DNA of 41,876 nt, from the NCBI GenBank assembly GCA_964574875.1, contig CAZNOX010000017.1, positions 1-41,876 on the forward strand, read 5' to 3'. The stretch is from DSCS01 sp035391585. Lineage in GTDB: Bacteria; Macinerneyibacteriota; Macinerneyibacteria; Macinerneyibacteriales; DSCS01. Below the pieces are notes generated by a model. The model was given only the letters and a program-made list of their open reading frames with translations, ran no database searches and had not been told where the DNA came from. The position numbers and the translations under genes were made by a program. Positions 12,615-21,628 of this stretch are shown here, piece by piece. Positions within the stretch are counted from its first letter, which is position 1, and every line of letters begins with the position of its first letter.

Positions 12615-15380
12615 CTACTGGATGTAGACCCTGATCTTGCTCTCTTTTCTCTTTGCTTCGATCCAGGTGTAGAAGAACTCCCTGAACTTCTCATTATGCA
12701 GGCTTTCGCGGGCCTTGATGCGTTCGTCTTCTGACATGGTCTCCACCACTGTGGTGTCGATCCTGATGTTGTTCACATAATAGATCTCATTCCCCTTCTC
12801 AATCGAGGTGGACCCTTTTTCGGCAGCCCTTGAGATCGTCTTCAGATCTTCTGATGTAAAGGGGCCGGCTTTATCTGAAACGACCACATTATCCAGGCGT
12901 ACCGGAGGTTCACGGAGAAGGTCCTCGTAGGCCGCCTCTTTGGCTTTGTCACGGACATAAGCCAGGGTCACTTCGTTCTTCACGTTTTCAAGTTCAGGCA
13001 GGAAGCTCTCTTCGACCCGTGAGAGCCACATGACGATATAGGCATCCCCCATCCGGAGCGGAGTCAGGACATCGCCTTCTTTGCTCTTGAGGATCTTGTT
13101 CACAGCCTTTTCCTGTTCAGCAGGATCCCTGATCTGCTGCAGGAATGACGGGATGTTATCCCTGTTGACGCCGTCGGCTGTCTGAATACGGATATTATAC
13201 CTGGAGAGCATCTCCTGACCGATCTCGCCGTCTTCAGCGTCTTTGGCGATCTCTTTGGCTGTTCCGCGAAGATCCTTCATCCCCTTGGCGTATTTGATGT
13301 CATCGACGACCCGGCCCTTAGCCTCTTCAAAAGAAGGCAGATAACCGCTCCGTCTCTCCACAAGATGCATGATGACATAGCCGTCCTGAACAGGGACCGG
13401 CTCTGAGACATCGCCGTATTTCAGAGCAAATGCTGCTCTCTTGAAAGACATATCGTATCCGAAGCCGGGGACAAAAGACTGATATCCGGGTTCGAAAAAG
13501 CCTGTCTGGAAGGGGATCATCTCCATCTCTTTAGCGGCATCACGGAACTCCTCAGGCCCGGCTTGAGCCAGTTTTGCCTGATACCCGGATGCAGCTTTTT
13601 CGGCCAGAGAGGAGGCCTTCTCCCGCTTGAGCTGTTCGGTGATCTTGGGACGCACACGGGAATCACTCAGGGGAAGGATATCATGATCTGAAGCATCCAC
13701 GACCTTCGCCACCACCAGGGCATCATCCGTGCTGAACGGTCCTGCCACGGTATTCAGCGGAGCTGACATGAGAGTGGAAACGATCTCAGGATCAGAGATC
13801 ACACTCTGCTGGATCTCGCTTTGGGTGGCCAATCCGGCGTTACGGACGTCCATCCCCGCTGTTTCGGCGATCTCCTGGAGCGAAAGGCCGGCTTCAGCCA
13901 TCTTCGCCACCTCTTTCGCCCTCACATTCAACAGAGAAGCGATCTTCTCTTCTCTGAGAGCTTTGGTGATATTCGTCTTGACAGAGGAGTCTTCAGGAGA
14001 AGGATAGTGGCTCTCTTCGCGGTCTTCCAGCTTGATGATATGATATCCGTACTGGGTCTCCACAGGGCCGTAGACCTCTCCCACCTTCATCTTTTCAAAG
14101 ACGGCTTTATCAAAAGCCTCGACCATATCCCCCCGTTTGAAATAACCCAGGTCTCCTCCGGCCTGACCCGTGGGGCCCTGAGAATACTCTTTGGCCAGGG
14201 CTGCGAAATCATCCCCTGCCTGGGCTTTTTTCAAGACATCCTGGGCTTTAGCTTCAACGGCTTTTTTCTCCTCTTCTGTGGGGTTCACAGGAAGAGTGAA
14301 GAGGATATGACGGGCCCGGGCGCGTGAGGGGACCTTGAACTCCTCTTTATGCGCATTATAATAAGCCTTGATGTCATCATCCGTTACGGTGACCTCACTC
14401 TGAAGGGAGCTCCCTTCGAGAACGGCATACTGAAGCGCAATGCGGCGTCCCTGGTCGAACTTGTCCTGGTTGTCGCGGTAATAGTCACGGATCTCTTTTT
14501 CAGAGACAGCGACCCGTTGGGTAAAATCGGCTGTGCGGATCTTGACATATTCCACATTGACCTCTTCATCCCTCTGGTACTGCTCTTTGTGCGCGTTAAA
14601 AAACTTCCTGGCTTCGTCATCATCCACAGTATACTGTCCCGCGAGATTTGCCGGGCTGACAGCGGTATATTTCAATGTGACTCTTTTGGGACGCCGCCAG
14701 TTCTCCTTCTTCTCATCAAAATAAGCCTGGAGGTCCTCTTCGGACGGCGTGATCCCCGCGGTAAAATCGTTGATATCGGCGGAAGCATAGCTGAAACTCA
14801 TACGGAGATTGTTGGCCAGGTAGTAATCTTCCAACTCCTGATCTGTCACGATGATACTCTCCTTCATGAAATCCATGGCTTTCTGCGCGAGGATCTCTTT
14901 GGAGAAAGCATTTTCGATCTCGGCGAGCTTGTCCGCAGGCATATTGTTGATCCATGTGTTCCATTTCTCTTCATCGAACCGGCCGTCGGTCTTGAAGACA
15001 TCATACTGCATAAGCGCTTCTTTGATCTCAGGAGCTGTGACCGTAAACCCGTTTTTTTCAGCATACTGCAAAAGGAGGTGATTGTTGATCACCTGGGAGA
15101 GCGCCTGGTTCTTGGCCTGCTCGTTGATGGCCTCCTTCTGGTCCTTGGTCACCATACCGTAGTAATTCTCATAGAATTTGACCATTCTCTCATACGACTG
15201 GGAATAGGACTGGTAAAACTCTTCATAGGGGATCTTCTCCCCGTTCACTTTGGCGGCCACTCCGGGCGCCCCGTGATCTCTGGATCCTGACCCGGCTCCC
15301 CAGATAATAAAAGCCGGTGTGATAATGATGACCAGAAACCATAGAATTGATTTTTGTTTTGACCTCAAGGTATTAAGCAT
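12615..15380 (-). CDS. ppiD: Large PpiD/SurA-type periplasmic peptidyl-prolyl isomerase
   Basis: 921 residues, far longer than the roughly 620 of E. coli PpiD. One N-terminal membrane anchor (KSILWFLVIIITPAFIIWGAG, about 10-30) is followed by a SurA_N-like chaperone region (KVNGEKIPYEEFYQSYSQSY..NQALSQVINNHLLLQYAEKNG). A full parvulin domain lies at about 355-465 (SRARARHILFTLP, DDFAALAKEYSQGPTGQAGGDLGYFKRGDMVEAFD, VYGPVETQYGYHIIKLEDR). Further on, two degenerate parvulin-like stretches can be seen (FKRAAFALKYGDVSEPVPVQDGYVIMHL; EGDVLTPLRMGDAYIVMWL). It should help fold exported or outer-membrane proteins at the periplasmic face. It is a single-gene unit between its own promoter and the bidirectional terminator. 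The name follows domain architecture; orthology to PpiD is not certain. Confidence 0.85.
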   Translation of the reverse strand: MLNTLRSKQKSILWFLVIIITPAFIIWGAGSGSRDHGAPGVAAKVNGEKIPYEEFYQSYSQSYERMVKFYENYYGMVTKDQKEAINEQAKNQALSQVINNHLLLQYAEKNGFTVTAPEIKEALMQYDVFKTDGRFDEEKWNTWINNMPADKLAEIENAFSKEILAQKAMDFMKESIIVTDQELEDYYLANNLRMSFSYASADINDFTAGITPSEEDLQAYFDEKKENWRRPKRVTLKYTAVSPANLAGQYTVDDDEARKFFNAHKEQYQRDEEVNVEYVKIRTADFTQRVAVSEKEIRDYYRDNQDKFDQGRRIALQYAVLEGSSLQSEVTVTDDDIKAYYNAHKEEFKVPSRARARHILFTLPVNPTEEEKKAVEAKAQDVLKKAQAGDDFAALAKEYSQGPTGQAGGDLGYFKRGDMVEAFDKAVFEKMKVGEVYGPVETQYGYHIIKLEDREESHYPSPEDSSVKTNITKALREEKIASLLNVRAKEVAKMAEAGLSLQEIAETAGMDVRNAGLATQSEIQQSVISDPEIVSTLMSAPLNTVAGPFSTDDALVVAKVVDASDHDILPLSDSRVRPKITEQLKREKASSLAEKAASGYQAKLAQAGPEEFRDAAKEMEMIPFQTGFFEPGYQSFVPGFGYDMSFKRAAFALKYGDVSEPVPVQDGYVIMHLVERRSGYLPSFEEAKGRVVDDIKYAKGMKDLRGTAKEIAKDAEDGEIGQEMLSRYNIRIQTADGVNRDNIPSFLQQIRDPAEQEKAVNKILKSKEGDVLTPLRMGDAYIVMWLSRVEESFLPELENVKNEVTLAYVRDKAKEAAYEDLLREPPVRLDNVVVSDKAGPFTSEDLKTISRAAEKGSTSIEKGNEIYYVNNIRIDTTVVETMSEDERIKARESLHNEKFREFFYTWIEAKRKESKIRVYIQ

Positions 15381-15455
15381 TGTTCATCAACCCCCTTATT
15401 AATGTCAGAAAGCGGATAAATAAAAAAAGGGTTATCCTCTCTTTTTTTCATAGGG

Positions 15456-15483
15456 ATTATATCAGCTTTTCTTCTGAAATAAA
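15456..15483 (-). promoter_or_regulatory. Putative ppiD promoter
   Basis: Leftward TTTATT (15483-15478), 16-bp spacer, perfect TATAAT (15461-15456). The -35 is weak. The leader of about 70 nt contains an imperfectly placed GGATAAC...TTATCC repeat (15414-15437, arms 6 bp) whose role is unknown. A GGGGG ribosome site precedes the ATG. Confidence 0.45.
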
Positions 15484-15489
15484 GTGAAA

Positions 15490-15514
15490 AGTTCTGATGC
15501 CCCGGCCCGGAGCA
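15490..15514 (-). terminator. Weak hairpin after the last ptb gene
   Basis: In the leftward transcript TGCTCC (15514-15509) pairs with GGGGCA (15503-15498) around a 5-nt loop, 9 nt after the ptb stop, followed by TCAGAACTTTTC. The stem is short and the U-run poor, so this is at best a weak terminator for the long run that ends here. Confidence 0.3.
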
Positions 15515-15523
15515 CCTGTCCCG

Positions 15524-16438
15524 TCAGCTTTCGGCGACGAGACAGGCCAGAGCCATACAGTAAAATTTCGATAAAGCCGTTTCACTCCGGGACATGACCA
15601 CCACCGGTTTTTCCGTTCCCTGGATAAGGCCGGCAAGTTCCCCGCCTGCAAACCGCATGAGCCCTTTGTAGAAAGCATTGCTGGCTTCCAGCGACGGAAA
15701 GATGAGAATATCGGCATCCCCCTCAAGGGGAGACGAGACCCCTTTAATGGCCAGGCTCTCGGGATCGCAGGCACAGAAGAGGTCAAGGGGCCCGTCCACA
15801 AGACAGCCGGTGATCTGACCGCGGACATTCATCCTGGATAACAGGGCATAATCAATGGAGTTCTGAAAGTGGGGTGAGACCTTCTCGGAAGCCCCGATGA
15901 GGGCCACACGGGGAGTCTCGATCCCGAATTTATGCGCCATCTCCACGGAATAGGTGATCATTGCCGATTTCTGACTCAGGTCGGGAAAAGGCAGCACAGC
16001 CGTATCAGACACGAAGAGCAGCTTATGGTATGCAGGCAGTTCAAGGGCGCAGGTGTAACTCATCACTGCATTGGGTCTCATGAGCCCGTTCTCCTTGTGG
16101 AGAACAGCTTTGAGAAATTTGTCCGTTCCAACGAGCCCTTTCATGAGGATATCCGCCCGGCCCTTTTTCACAGCGGCCACAGCCTGTCCAAGAGCCTCTC
16201 CTTCGCTTGAACACTCTATGACATCGAAGGAGCCGGTTGCCACCCCCGCTTCACGGGCCGCCTGTTCCATGAGATCGGCGCGCCCGTAGAGAACCGGTTC
16301 GATCAACCCCTCTTTTGCTGCCTGCCCCACAGCCTCCATGGTGTTCATATCCTCTGCACAGGCCACAGCCACCTTTTTTAAGACGCCCTTCTCTTTCAGG
16401 AAGGGCGCGATCTCTGATAATTTCCTTATGGGCCTCAT
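15524..16438 (-). CDS. ptb: Phosphate acyltransferase of the Ptb family (paralogue A)
   Basis: 304 residues, full length for phosphotransbutyrylase. Ptb exchanges CoA for phosphate on butyryl-CoA or branched acyl-CoA, giving the acyl phosphate used by butyrate kinase. Family segments: KKVAVACAEDMNTMEAVGQAA, ADILMKGLVGTDKFLKAVLHKENGLM, LLFVSDTAVLPFPDLSQK, RVALIGASEKVSPHFQNSIDYALLS, GCLVDGPLDLFCACDPES and ADILIFPSLEASNAFYKGL. It overlaps the second ptb by 4 nt (ATGA) and follows it and buk in one transcript. The two copies differ clearly in sequence (for example in the substrate-lining N-terminal third), so they probably prefer different acyl groups or form a mixed enzyme. Confidence 0.88.
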   Translation of the reverse strand: MRPIRKLSEIAPFLKEKGVLKKVAVACAEDMNTMEAVGQAAKEGLIEPVLYGRADLMEQAAREAGVATGSFDVIECSSEGEALGQAVAAVKKGRADILMKGLVGTDKFLKAVLHKENGLMRPNAVMSYTCALELPAYHKLLFVSDTAVLPFPDLSQKSAMITYSVEMAHKFGIETPRVALIGASEKVSPHFQNSIDYALLSRMNVRGQITGCLVDGPLDLFCACDPESLAIKGVSSPLEGDADILIFPSLEASNAFYKGLMRFAGGELAGLIQGTEKPVVVMSRSETALSKFYCMALACLVAES

Positions 16439-17346
16439 GCTTTTCCCCGCGACATCATAGCCGCAAGAGCGATGGACGCCATCTTGACCTCCACACTGTC
16501 TCCCCGGGACGAGAGGATCGCCGGGACCCGTGCCCCCACCACCACGGCGCCCAGGTTGGCATTCGCCAGCTTGGTATTGGTCTTATAAAAGACATTTCCC
16601 GATTCGATGTTGGGGAAGAGGATACAGTCGGCATCACCGGCGACATCGCTGACGATGCCTTTCAGTTCCACCGATTCAGGGTCGATGCAGAGATCCATGG
16701 CCAGAGGCCCGTCCACGAGAGCTCCTTTGATCTGGCCCCGCTCCGCCATCTTTGTGATCACAGCCGCATCGGCATTAGCCGGGATCTTGGGCGTAACCGT
16801 TTCAGACGCGGCCAACAGGGCGACTTTGGGTTTCTCTATCCCCAACGCATGCGCAGTCTGGATGAGATAGTTCGTGATGGCGACCTTCTGCTCCAGGTCC
16901 GGCAGAGGGATAATGGCCACATCTCCCACGATCATAAGTTTATGGTAATTGGGATTCTCCAGGACAGTCACATGGCTGAGGACGGCTTTTTTCTCCATGA
17001 GTCCGTTTTCCTTGTTCAGGATCCCTCTCATATACTTGTCAGTATTGACCAGCCCTTTCATAAGAAGATCACCTTCTCCGGCATTGATCAGGGCAACGGC
17101 TCGCGCCACAGCCCGGACATCATCCGGTTCGTTGACGATCCGGTAGAGAGAGGGATCGATCTTTTCCTCTTTGCATATGTTCAGGATCTTTTTTTCATCT
17201 CCGACGAGGACTCCCTCCACAAGGCCCATCTCCCTGGCCTGGTGAACAGCCCCGATGGTGTGGCTGTCATTGGCACAGGCCGCCACCAGCACCTTTTTCT
17301 GCTCATTTCTCAAGACATCAAACATCTGTTCTAACTTGGTAATCAT
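16435..17346 (-). CDS. ptb: Phosphate butyryltransferase (paralogue B)
   Basis: 303 residues from the second of two adjacent ATGs; the GGAGG site is 5 nt before the ATG at 17346 but only 2 nt before the one at 17349. Ptb landmarks: KKVLVAACANDSHTIGAV, GEGDLLMKGLVNTDKYMRGIL, KLMIVGDVAIIPLPDLEQK, KVALLAASETVTPKIPANADAA, GALVDGPLAMDLCIDPES and ADCILFPNIESGNVFYK. This copy lies directly downstream of buk (18-nt gap) in the classical ptb/buk pairing, and paralogue A follows. Together they conserve the energy of an acyl-CoA thioester as ATP. Confidence 0.9.
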   Translation of the reverse strand: MITKLEQMFDVLRNEQKKVLVAACANDSHTIGAVHQAREMGLVEGVLVGDEKKILNICKEEKIDPSLYRIVNEPDDVRAVARAVALINAGEGDLLMKGLVNTDKYMRGILNKENGLMEKKAVLSHVTVLENPNYHKLMIVGDVAIIPLPDLEQKVAITNYLIQTAHALGIEKPKVALLAASETVTPKIPANADAAVITKMAERGQIKGALVDGPLAMDLCIDPESVELKGIVSDVAGDADCILFPNIESGNVFYKTNTKLANANLGAVVVGARVPAILSSRGDSVEVKMASIALAAMMSRGKA

Positions 17347-17364
17347 CATGACCTCCGTTCCCGA

Positions 17365-18438
17365 TCAGCTATATGTTTTGCTCTTTTCTTCCCCTGCCAT
17401 GACACGCCGGCCGGCATCTGCCAGGGCTTCCATCTCTTTTTCACCCGGATATTCTATATGTTTTCCCAGAAAACTCAAATGCTCTTTTAGAAAAGGCATA
17501 AGGATCGTCTGGGCATAGACCAGTCCGCCGGTGAAGACAACGGCATCCACTTTACCCTTCAGAGCTGCGGCAGCTCCCCCGGCTTCCTTGATGACCTGAT
17601 ACCCCATGGCCTTGAGTGCAGAGAGGGCTGTCTCATCACCCTGAGAAGCTTTTTTTTCCAGTTCCGACCCGTTGTCGGTCCCGGTATAGGCGATGAGGCC
17701 GCTCTTTTTAGCAAACTTCCCTTCCAGTTCCTTCTGTGTGTACTCCCCGCTGAAACACATCTGGATGAGGTCTCCGATGGGCAGAGCTCCGGCTCTCTGA
17801 GGGGAAAAAGGGCCCATTCCTAAAAGGGCATTGTTGACATCGATGCATCGCCCTTCCCGGACAGCCACCACGGAGATCCCCCCGCCCATATGGATCACGA
17901 CAAAGTTACACTTGTCCAGAGGTTTTCCCAGCTCGGAAGCGGCTTTTCTCGCACAGGCCCGGACATTCAGCGCATGAAACAGGGATTTCCTTCTGATCTC
18001 CGGGACACCTGAAAAACGCGCCAGGGAGCACATCTCATCCACGGTGACAGGATCGGTGATAAAAGCGGGTATCCCGGCCTCATCCCCGATGGATTTCGCC
18101 AGATAAGCTCCCAGGTTGGAGGCATGCTCCCGTCCCCAGATCTTCTTATCGGCCAGGTCGTCCAGCATGGCCTGGTTGACTTCATAGACCCCTCCCTCGA
18201 TGGGTTTCATGAGTCCTCCCCGGCCCACCACCACATCAAGCTCCCCCAGAGTCATCCCCCGCTCTTTCAGGGCTTTTGTGATAAATTCCTTACGGAATTC
18301 AAACTGATCCACGATCCGTTGAAAACCGGCGATCTCTCCGGCGTCATGACGGATGGTCTCCTCGAACAATGCGGTATTATCTTCAAAAACAGCGATCTTG
18401 GTCGATGTCGACCCGGGATTAATGGTTAAAATCTTCAT
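17365..18438 (-). CDS. buk: Butyrate kinase
   Basis: 357 residues. Acetokinase-family ASKHA fold: phosphate-1 loop KILTINPGSTSTKIAVFED at the N-terminus, VVGRGGLMKPIEGGVYEVN, NVRACARKAASELGK, the phosphate-2 strand FVVIHMGGGISVVAVREG, DVNNALLGMGPFSPQRAGALP, and the C-terminal adenosine motif DAVVFTGGLVYAQTI. It makes ATP and butyrate (or a branched-chain acid) from the acyl phosphate supplied by the two Ptb proteins. It starts 21 nt after the comM stop in the same direction. Isobutyrate kinases have the same signature, so the exact substrate is open. Confidence 0.93.
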   Translation of the reverse strand: MKILTINPGSTSTKIAVFEDNTALFEETIRHDAGEIAGFQRIVDQFEFRKEFITKALKERGMTLGELDVVVGRGGLMKPIEGGVYEVNQAMLDDLADKKIWGREHASNLGAYLAKSIGDEAGIPAFITDPVTVDEMCSLARFSGVPEIRRKSLFHALNVRACARKAASELGKPLDKCNFVVIHMGGGISVVAVREGRCIDVNNALLGMGPFSPQRAGALPIGDLIQMCFSGEYTQKELEGKFAKKSGLIAYTGTDNGSELEKKASQGDETALSALKAMGYQVIKEAGGAAAALKGKVDAVVFTGGLVYAQTILMPFLKEHLSFLGKHIEYPGEKEMEALADAGRRVMAGEEKSKTYS

Positions 18439-18459
18439 ACGCCCCCCTTATTCGTTTTC

Positions 18460-19980
18460 TCAAACATCATCCATGATTCGCCGATGCTGGACAGCTTCAG
18501 CGATGTGAACATCCTCTATCATCTCCCGCTCATCCAAATCGGCGATGGTACGGGCCACTTTTAAAATCCTGTGATATGAACGCGCCGAAAGCGCATATTC
18601 CCGGACAGCTCCTGCCAGAAGACGGTCAGCTTCCGCTGTCAGGGGACAATATTTTTTGACCAGGGCTGCCGGCATTTCCGCGTTGAAAGAGAGAGGCTTG
18701 TGTTGAAAACGTTTCCGCTGGACAGCAGCGGCACGGACCACACGCCGGCGGATCGCAGCGGAACCTTCCTCCTGCCACTCCCCTTTGAGCTCCCGATACT
18801 CCACCCGGGGCACATCAACATGGATATCGATACGGTCAAGCAGCGGGCCGGAGATCTTTCGTCTGTACCGGTAGATATCCGAAGGAGAACACCGGCATTC
18901 CCTCTCCTTGTCTCCAAGATAACCGCAGGGGCAGGGATTCATCGCCGCGACAAGAAGAAAATCAGAGGGGTACTTCACAGCATAAGCAGCGCGGGTGATG
19001 TGGATCTCTTTCGACTCTATGGGTTGCCGAAGGACTTCGATGGTTCCTTTTTTGAACTCTGGAAACTCATCGAGAAAAAGGACCCCTTTATGAGCCAGAC
19101 TGATCTCACCGGGCCGGGGACGGTGCCCGCCGCCCACCAGTCCCACATCGCTGATGGTATGATGCGGAGCCCTGAAGGGCCGCCTGCGTTTCACCGGGTC
19201 CTTTTCCGAAAGCAATCCGCTCACACTGTAGATCTTCGTCACCTCAAGAGCTTCTCTGCGATTCATGGGAGGAAGGATGGAAGGAATACGTCTGGCCAGC
19301 ATGGTCTTTCCCGTTCCCGGAGGCCCCACCATGAGGATATTATGCCGTCCCGCCACAGCGACTTCCATGGCGCGTTTGGCCACCGCCTGCCCCCTGACCT
19401 CACTCATATCAGGGAATCCGTCGTCGTCAGCAGGCTCCAATGGCCCCTCCTTGCCTGTGAGAGGAGAGACGATCCGGGTCCCGTTGAGAAAAGCCATGAC
19501 CTCCCCGAGATGGGAGACCGGAAAGATCTTCAACCCCCTGACAAAGGAGGCTTCAGATGCATTTTCAGAGGGACAGATCAGATGGAGGCCGTTCTTGACA
19601 GCCCATTCAGCCAGGGGAAGGATCCCTTTGATCTTTCTGATGGAGCCGTCCAGGGCCAGTTCTCCGGCCATGAGAAAACGGGACAGGTCTCCTTTGACAA
19701 GATCCAGCGCAGCCAGGACGGAGACAGCCATGGGGAGGTCATAATGGGCCCCCTCTTTTTTCATATCGGCGGGAGCCAGATTGATGACGATCTTTTTGTT
19801 CATAAGCCGGATACCGCAATGGGTAAAAGCCACCCTGATGCGCTCACGGCTCTCTTTGGTGACCGTATCTCCCAGCCCCACAACGGTAAAACTGGGCAGT
19901 CCGGGAGAGACCCCCGACTCTATGGTGACTTCATAAGGGATGATTCCGTTTACGCCTGCTGATAAGACTTTACTGACCAT
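18460..19980 (-). CDS. comM: ComM/YifB-family AAA+ ATPase (Mg-chelatase-like)
   Basis: 506 residues from the ATG at 19980, which has GGAG 6 nt upstream and overlaps the panC stop by 11 nt; a longer open frame upstream is only panC in another frame. The N-terminal Lon-protease-like domain (VSKVLSAGVNGIIPYEVTIES..GLPSFTVVGLGDTVTKESRERIR) is followed by the AAA+ core: Walker A GPPGTGKTMLARRI, PFRAPHHTISDVGLVGGG, Walker B KGVLFLDEFPEF, and the arginine-finger stretch SGPLLDRIDIHVDV. A C-terminal helical domain with ARSYHRILKVARTIADLD follows. A cysteine-rich loop NPCPCGYLGDKERECRC is also typical. ComM is a hexameric helicase that extends heteroduplex during natural transformation; no other competence gene is in view, though a prepilin lies at 4575. 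Its position among metabolic genes is probably incidental. Confidence 0.93.
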   Translation of the reverse strand: MVSKVLSAGVNGIIPYEVTIESGVSPGLPSFTVVGLGDTVTKESRERIRVAFTHCGIRLMNKKIVINLAPADMKKEGAHYDLPMAVSVLAALDLVKGDLSRFLMAGELALDGSIRKIKGILPLAEWAVKNGLHLICPSENASEASFVRGLKIFPVSHLGEVMAFLNGTRIVSPLTGKEGPLEPADDDGFPDMSEVRGQAVAKRAMEVAVAGRHNILMVGPPGTGKTMLARRIPSILPPMNRREALEVTKIYSVSGLLSEKDPVKRRRPFRAPHHTISDVGLVGGGHRPRPGEISLAHKGVLFLDEFPEFKKGTIEVLRQPIESKEIHITRAAYAVKYPSDFLLVAAMNPCPCGYLGDKERECRCSPSDIYRYRRKISGPLLDRIDIHVDVPRVEYRELKGEWQEEGSAAIRRRVVRAAAVQRKRFQHKPLSFNAEMPAALVKKYCPLTAEADRLLAGAVREYALSARSYHRILKVARTIADLDEREMIEDVHIAEAVQHRRIMDDV

Positions 19981-20818
19981 TACTCCATACCATATTATCA
20001 ATGAGTCTTGTTTTTTCCACATAAACCGCCAACGCAAAGAGTGTGCCCCCGGGGTTGATCTCCCCCTCGAAAGGTTCCAGAGTCTCTGCATCGGCCACAC
20101 GGGCATAATCGAGCCGCGCAGAGGAAACCGAAGCCACAGTCTCTTCCATGACCGCCTGAAGATGATGCGCCGAGCGTTCTCCGTGATCCAGGGCTTGACG
20201 GGCTTCACCCAGGGCCTGTTGAAGGACAAGCGCCTCACGGCGTCCTTTTTTTGACAGATATTTATTGCGGGAACTCATGGCCAGTCCGTCGTCTTCCCGG
20301 ACAATGGGGCACGGGATCACATCAACGCTGAAGTGGAGGTCTTTCACCATCCGTTCGATGACTTTGTATTGCTGATAGTCTTTCAGGCCGAAATAGGCCC
20401 TCCCGGGACGCACCAGGTGGAAAAGCTTGCCCACGATGGTACAGACTCCCCTGAAATGCGTGGGCCGTGAGAGGCCGCAAAGATGCTGTGTCAGGCGGGT
20501 GACTTCGATATAAGTCTGATAACCGTCAGGATAGATCTCCCCGGCTGAGGGGATAAAGAGTCCCCGCACACCTTCACGGGCACACAGCGCAGCGTCGCGT
20601 TCCAGGTCCCTGGGATACCGGTCCAGATCCTCTTCCGGGCCGAACTGGGACGGATTGACAAAAAGAGAGACGACCACATGATCATTCTCTCCGGCGGCTT
20701 TCCGGATGAGAGAAAGATGTCCTTCATGGAGATATCCCATGGTGGGAACCAGCCCCACGCGTCCTTGAAGAGTCTCCCGGAAGGTCCTCATCTCTTGCAG
20801 TGTGGTGAGTTTTTCCAT
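19970..20818 (-). CDS. panC: Pantothenate synthetase
   Basis: 282 residues. It joins pantoate and beta-alanine with ATP. Signature GLVPTMGYLHEGHLSLIRKA (HxGH nucleotidylyl-transferase motif), VVSLFVNPSQFGPEEDLDRYPR, GLCGLSRP-type loop (LCGLSRPTHFRGVCTIVGKLF), YFGLKDYQQ and the KMSKS-like MSSRNKYLSKKGR. The AGGAG ribosome site lies 5 nt before the ATG at 20818. It follows panB after 9 nt. Confidence 0.97.
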   Translation of the reverse strand: MEKLTTLQEMRTFRETLQGRVGLVPTMGYLHEGHLSLIRKAAGENDHVVVSLFVNPSQFGPEEDLDRYPRDLERDAALCAREGVRGLFIPSAGEIYPDGYQTYIEVTRLTQHLCGLSRPTHFRGVCTIVGKLFHLVRPGRAYFGLKDYQQYKVIERMVKDLHFSVDVIPCPIVREDDGLAMSSRNKYLSKKGRREALVLQQALGEARQALDHGERSAHHLQAVMEETVASVSSARLDYARVADAETLEPFEGEINPGGTLFALAVYVEKTRLIDNMVWSNGQ

Positions 20819-20827
20819 AGTCTCCTT

Positions 20828-21628
20828 TCAGGGCCGCAGGACATTCTCTTCGCCGGGGAATGTCTTGTCTTTGACTGCCTGGACATATTTTTTTACGCTC
20901 CGTGTCACCGTCCGTCCCACATGGTTGAAAATACGGGTATGCCTGGGGACAAAGTCGGGATAGAGGCCCATAATATCATAACAGACCTGGATCTCCCCAT
21001 CGCAGAAACGGCCTGACCCGATCCCGATGACAGGGACATGGAGTTCAGCCGAGACCTGCTTCCCCAATGATTCGGGGACCGACTCCAGGACCAGTGCCGT
21101 GATCCCCGCCTCCTCAAGTTTCAGAGACCACTCCATGATCCGCTCCCGCTCATCCATGGCCCGGCCACGGACGATCTCGCGGCCGAAGGCTTTCACAGAC
21201 TGTGGCGTGTATCCTAAATGTCCCACAACAGGGATACCGCACTCCACCAGCCGTCTCGCCAGCTCCAGGTGAGACCCTTCAAACTTCACCGCCGACGCCC
21301 CTGTGGCGCTCATGAGCCGCCCGGCATTCCTGATCCCCTCTTCCACAGAGACCTGGAACGACATGAACGGCATATCCACGACCACGAATGCCCGGCGGGA
21401 TCCCCTGACCACAGCAGCCCCGTGGGAGATCATCTGATCCATGGTCACACGCAGCGTGTTCTCCTCCCCGTAGACCACCATCCCCAGGGAATCTCCCACG
21501 AGGATCATGTCCACTCCGGCACGGTCGATGGCCTGTGCCATGGAATAGTCATAGGCTGTCAGGGCCGCCACCCGGTCTCCCCTGGCTTTCATTTTGATCA
21601 TGTCCTGAGAGGTCAATCGTTTTTCCAT
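20828..21628 (-). CDS. panB: Ketopantoate hydroxymethyltransferase
   Basis: 266 residues from the ATG at 21628, preceded by GGGGGGACGT; an in-frame ATG 12 nt upstream would use that site as coding sequence. It makes ketopantoate from 2-ketoisovalerate and methylene-THF, the first step of pantothenate synthesis. TIM-barrel markers: ALTAYDYSMAQAIDRAG, ILVGDSLGMVVYGEENT, KFEGS, IPVVGHLGYTPQSV, ALVLESVPESLG and VIGIGSGRFCDGEIQV. It overlaps the end of folK by 16 nt. panE and panD are not in the window. Confidence 0.97.
   Translation of the reverse strand: MEKRLTSQDMIKMKARGDRVAALTAYDYSMAQAIDRAGVDMILVGDSLGMVVYGEENTLRVTMDQMISHGAAVVRGSRRAFVVVDMPFMSFQVSVEEGIRNAGRLMSATGASAVKFEGSHLELARRLVECGIPVVGHLGYTPQSVKAFGREIVRGRAMDERERIMEWSLKLEEAGITALVLESVPESLGKQVSAELHVPVIGIGSGRFCDGEIQVCYDIMGLYPDFVPRHTRIFNHVGRTVTRSVKKYVQAVKDKTFPGEENVLRP

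Noticed and set aside
16315..17334. Open frame of 339 codons on the + strand
   Set aside because: Antisense to the ptb gene; composition is the usual mirror of a GC-rich coding strand.
18700..19962. Open frame of 420 codons on the + strand
   Set aside because: Antisense shadow of comM; the AAA+ motifs are on the - strand.
19981..20238. N-terminal extension of comM
   Set aside because: It reads panC out of frame, and ComM homologues begin near the ATG at 19980.
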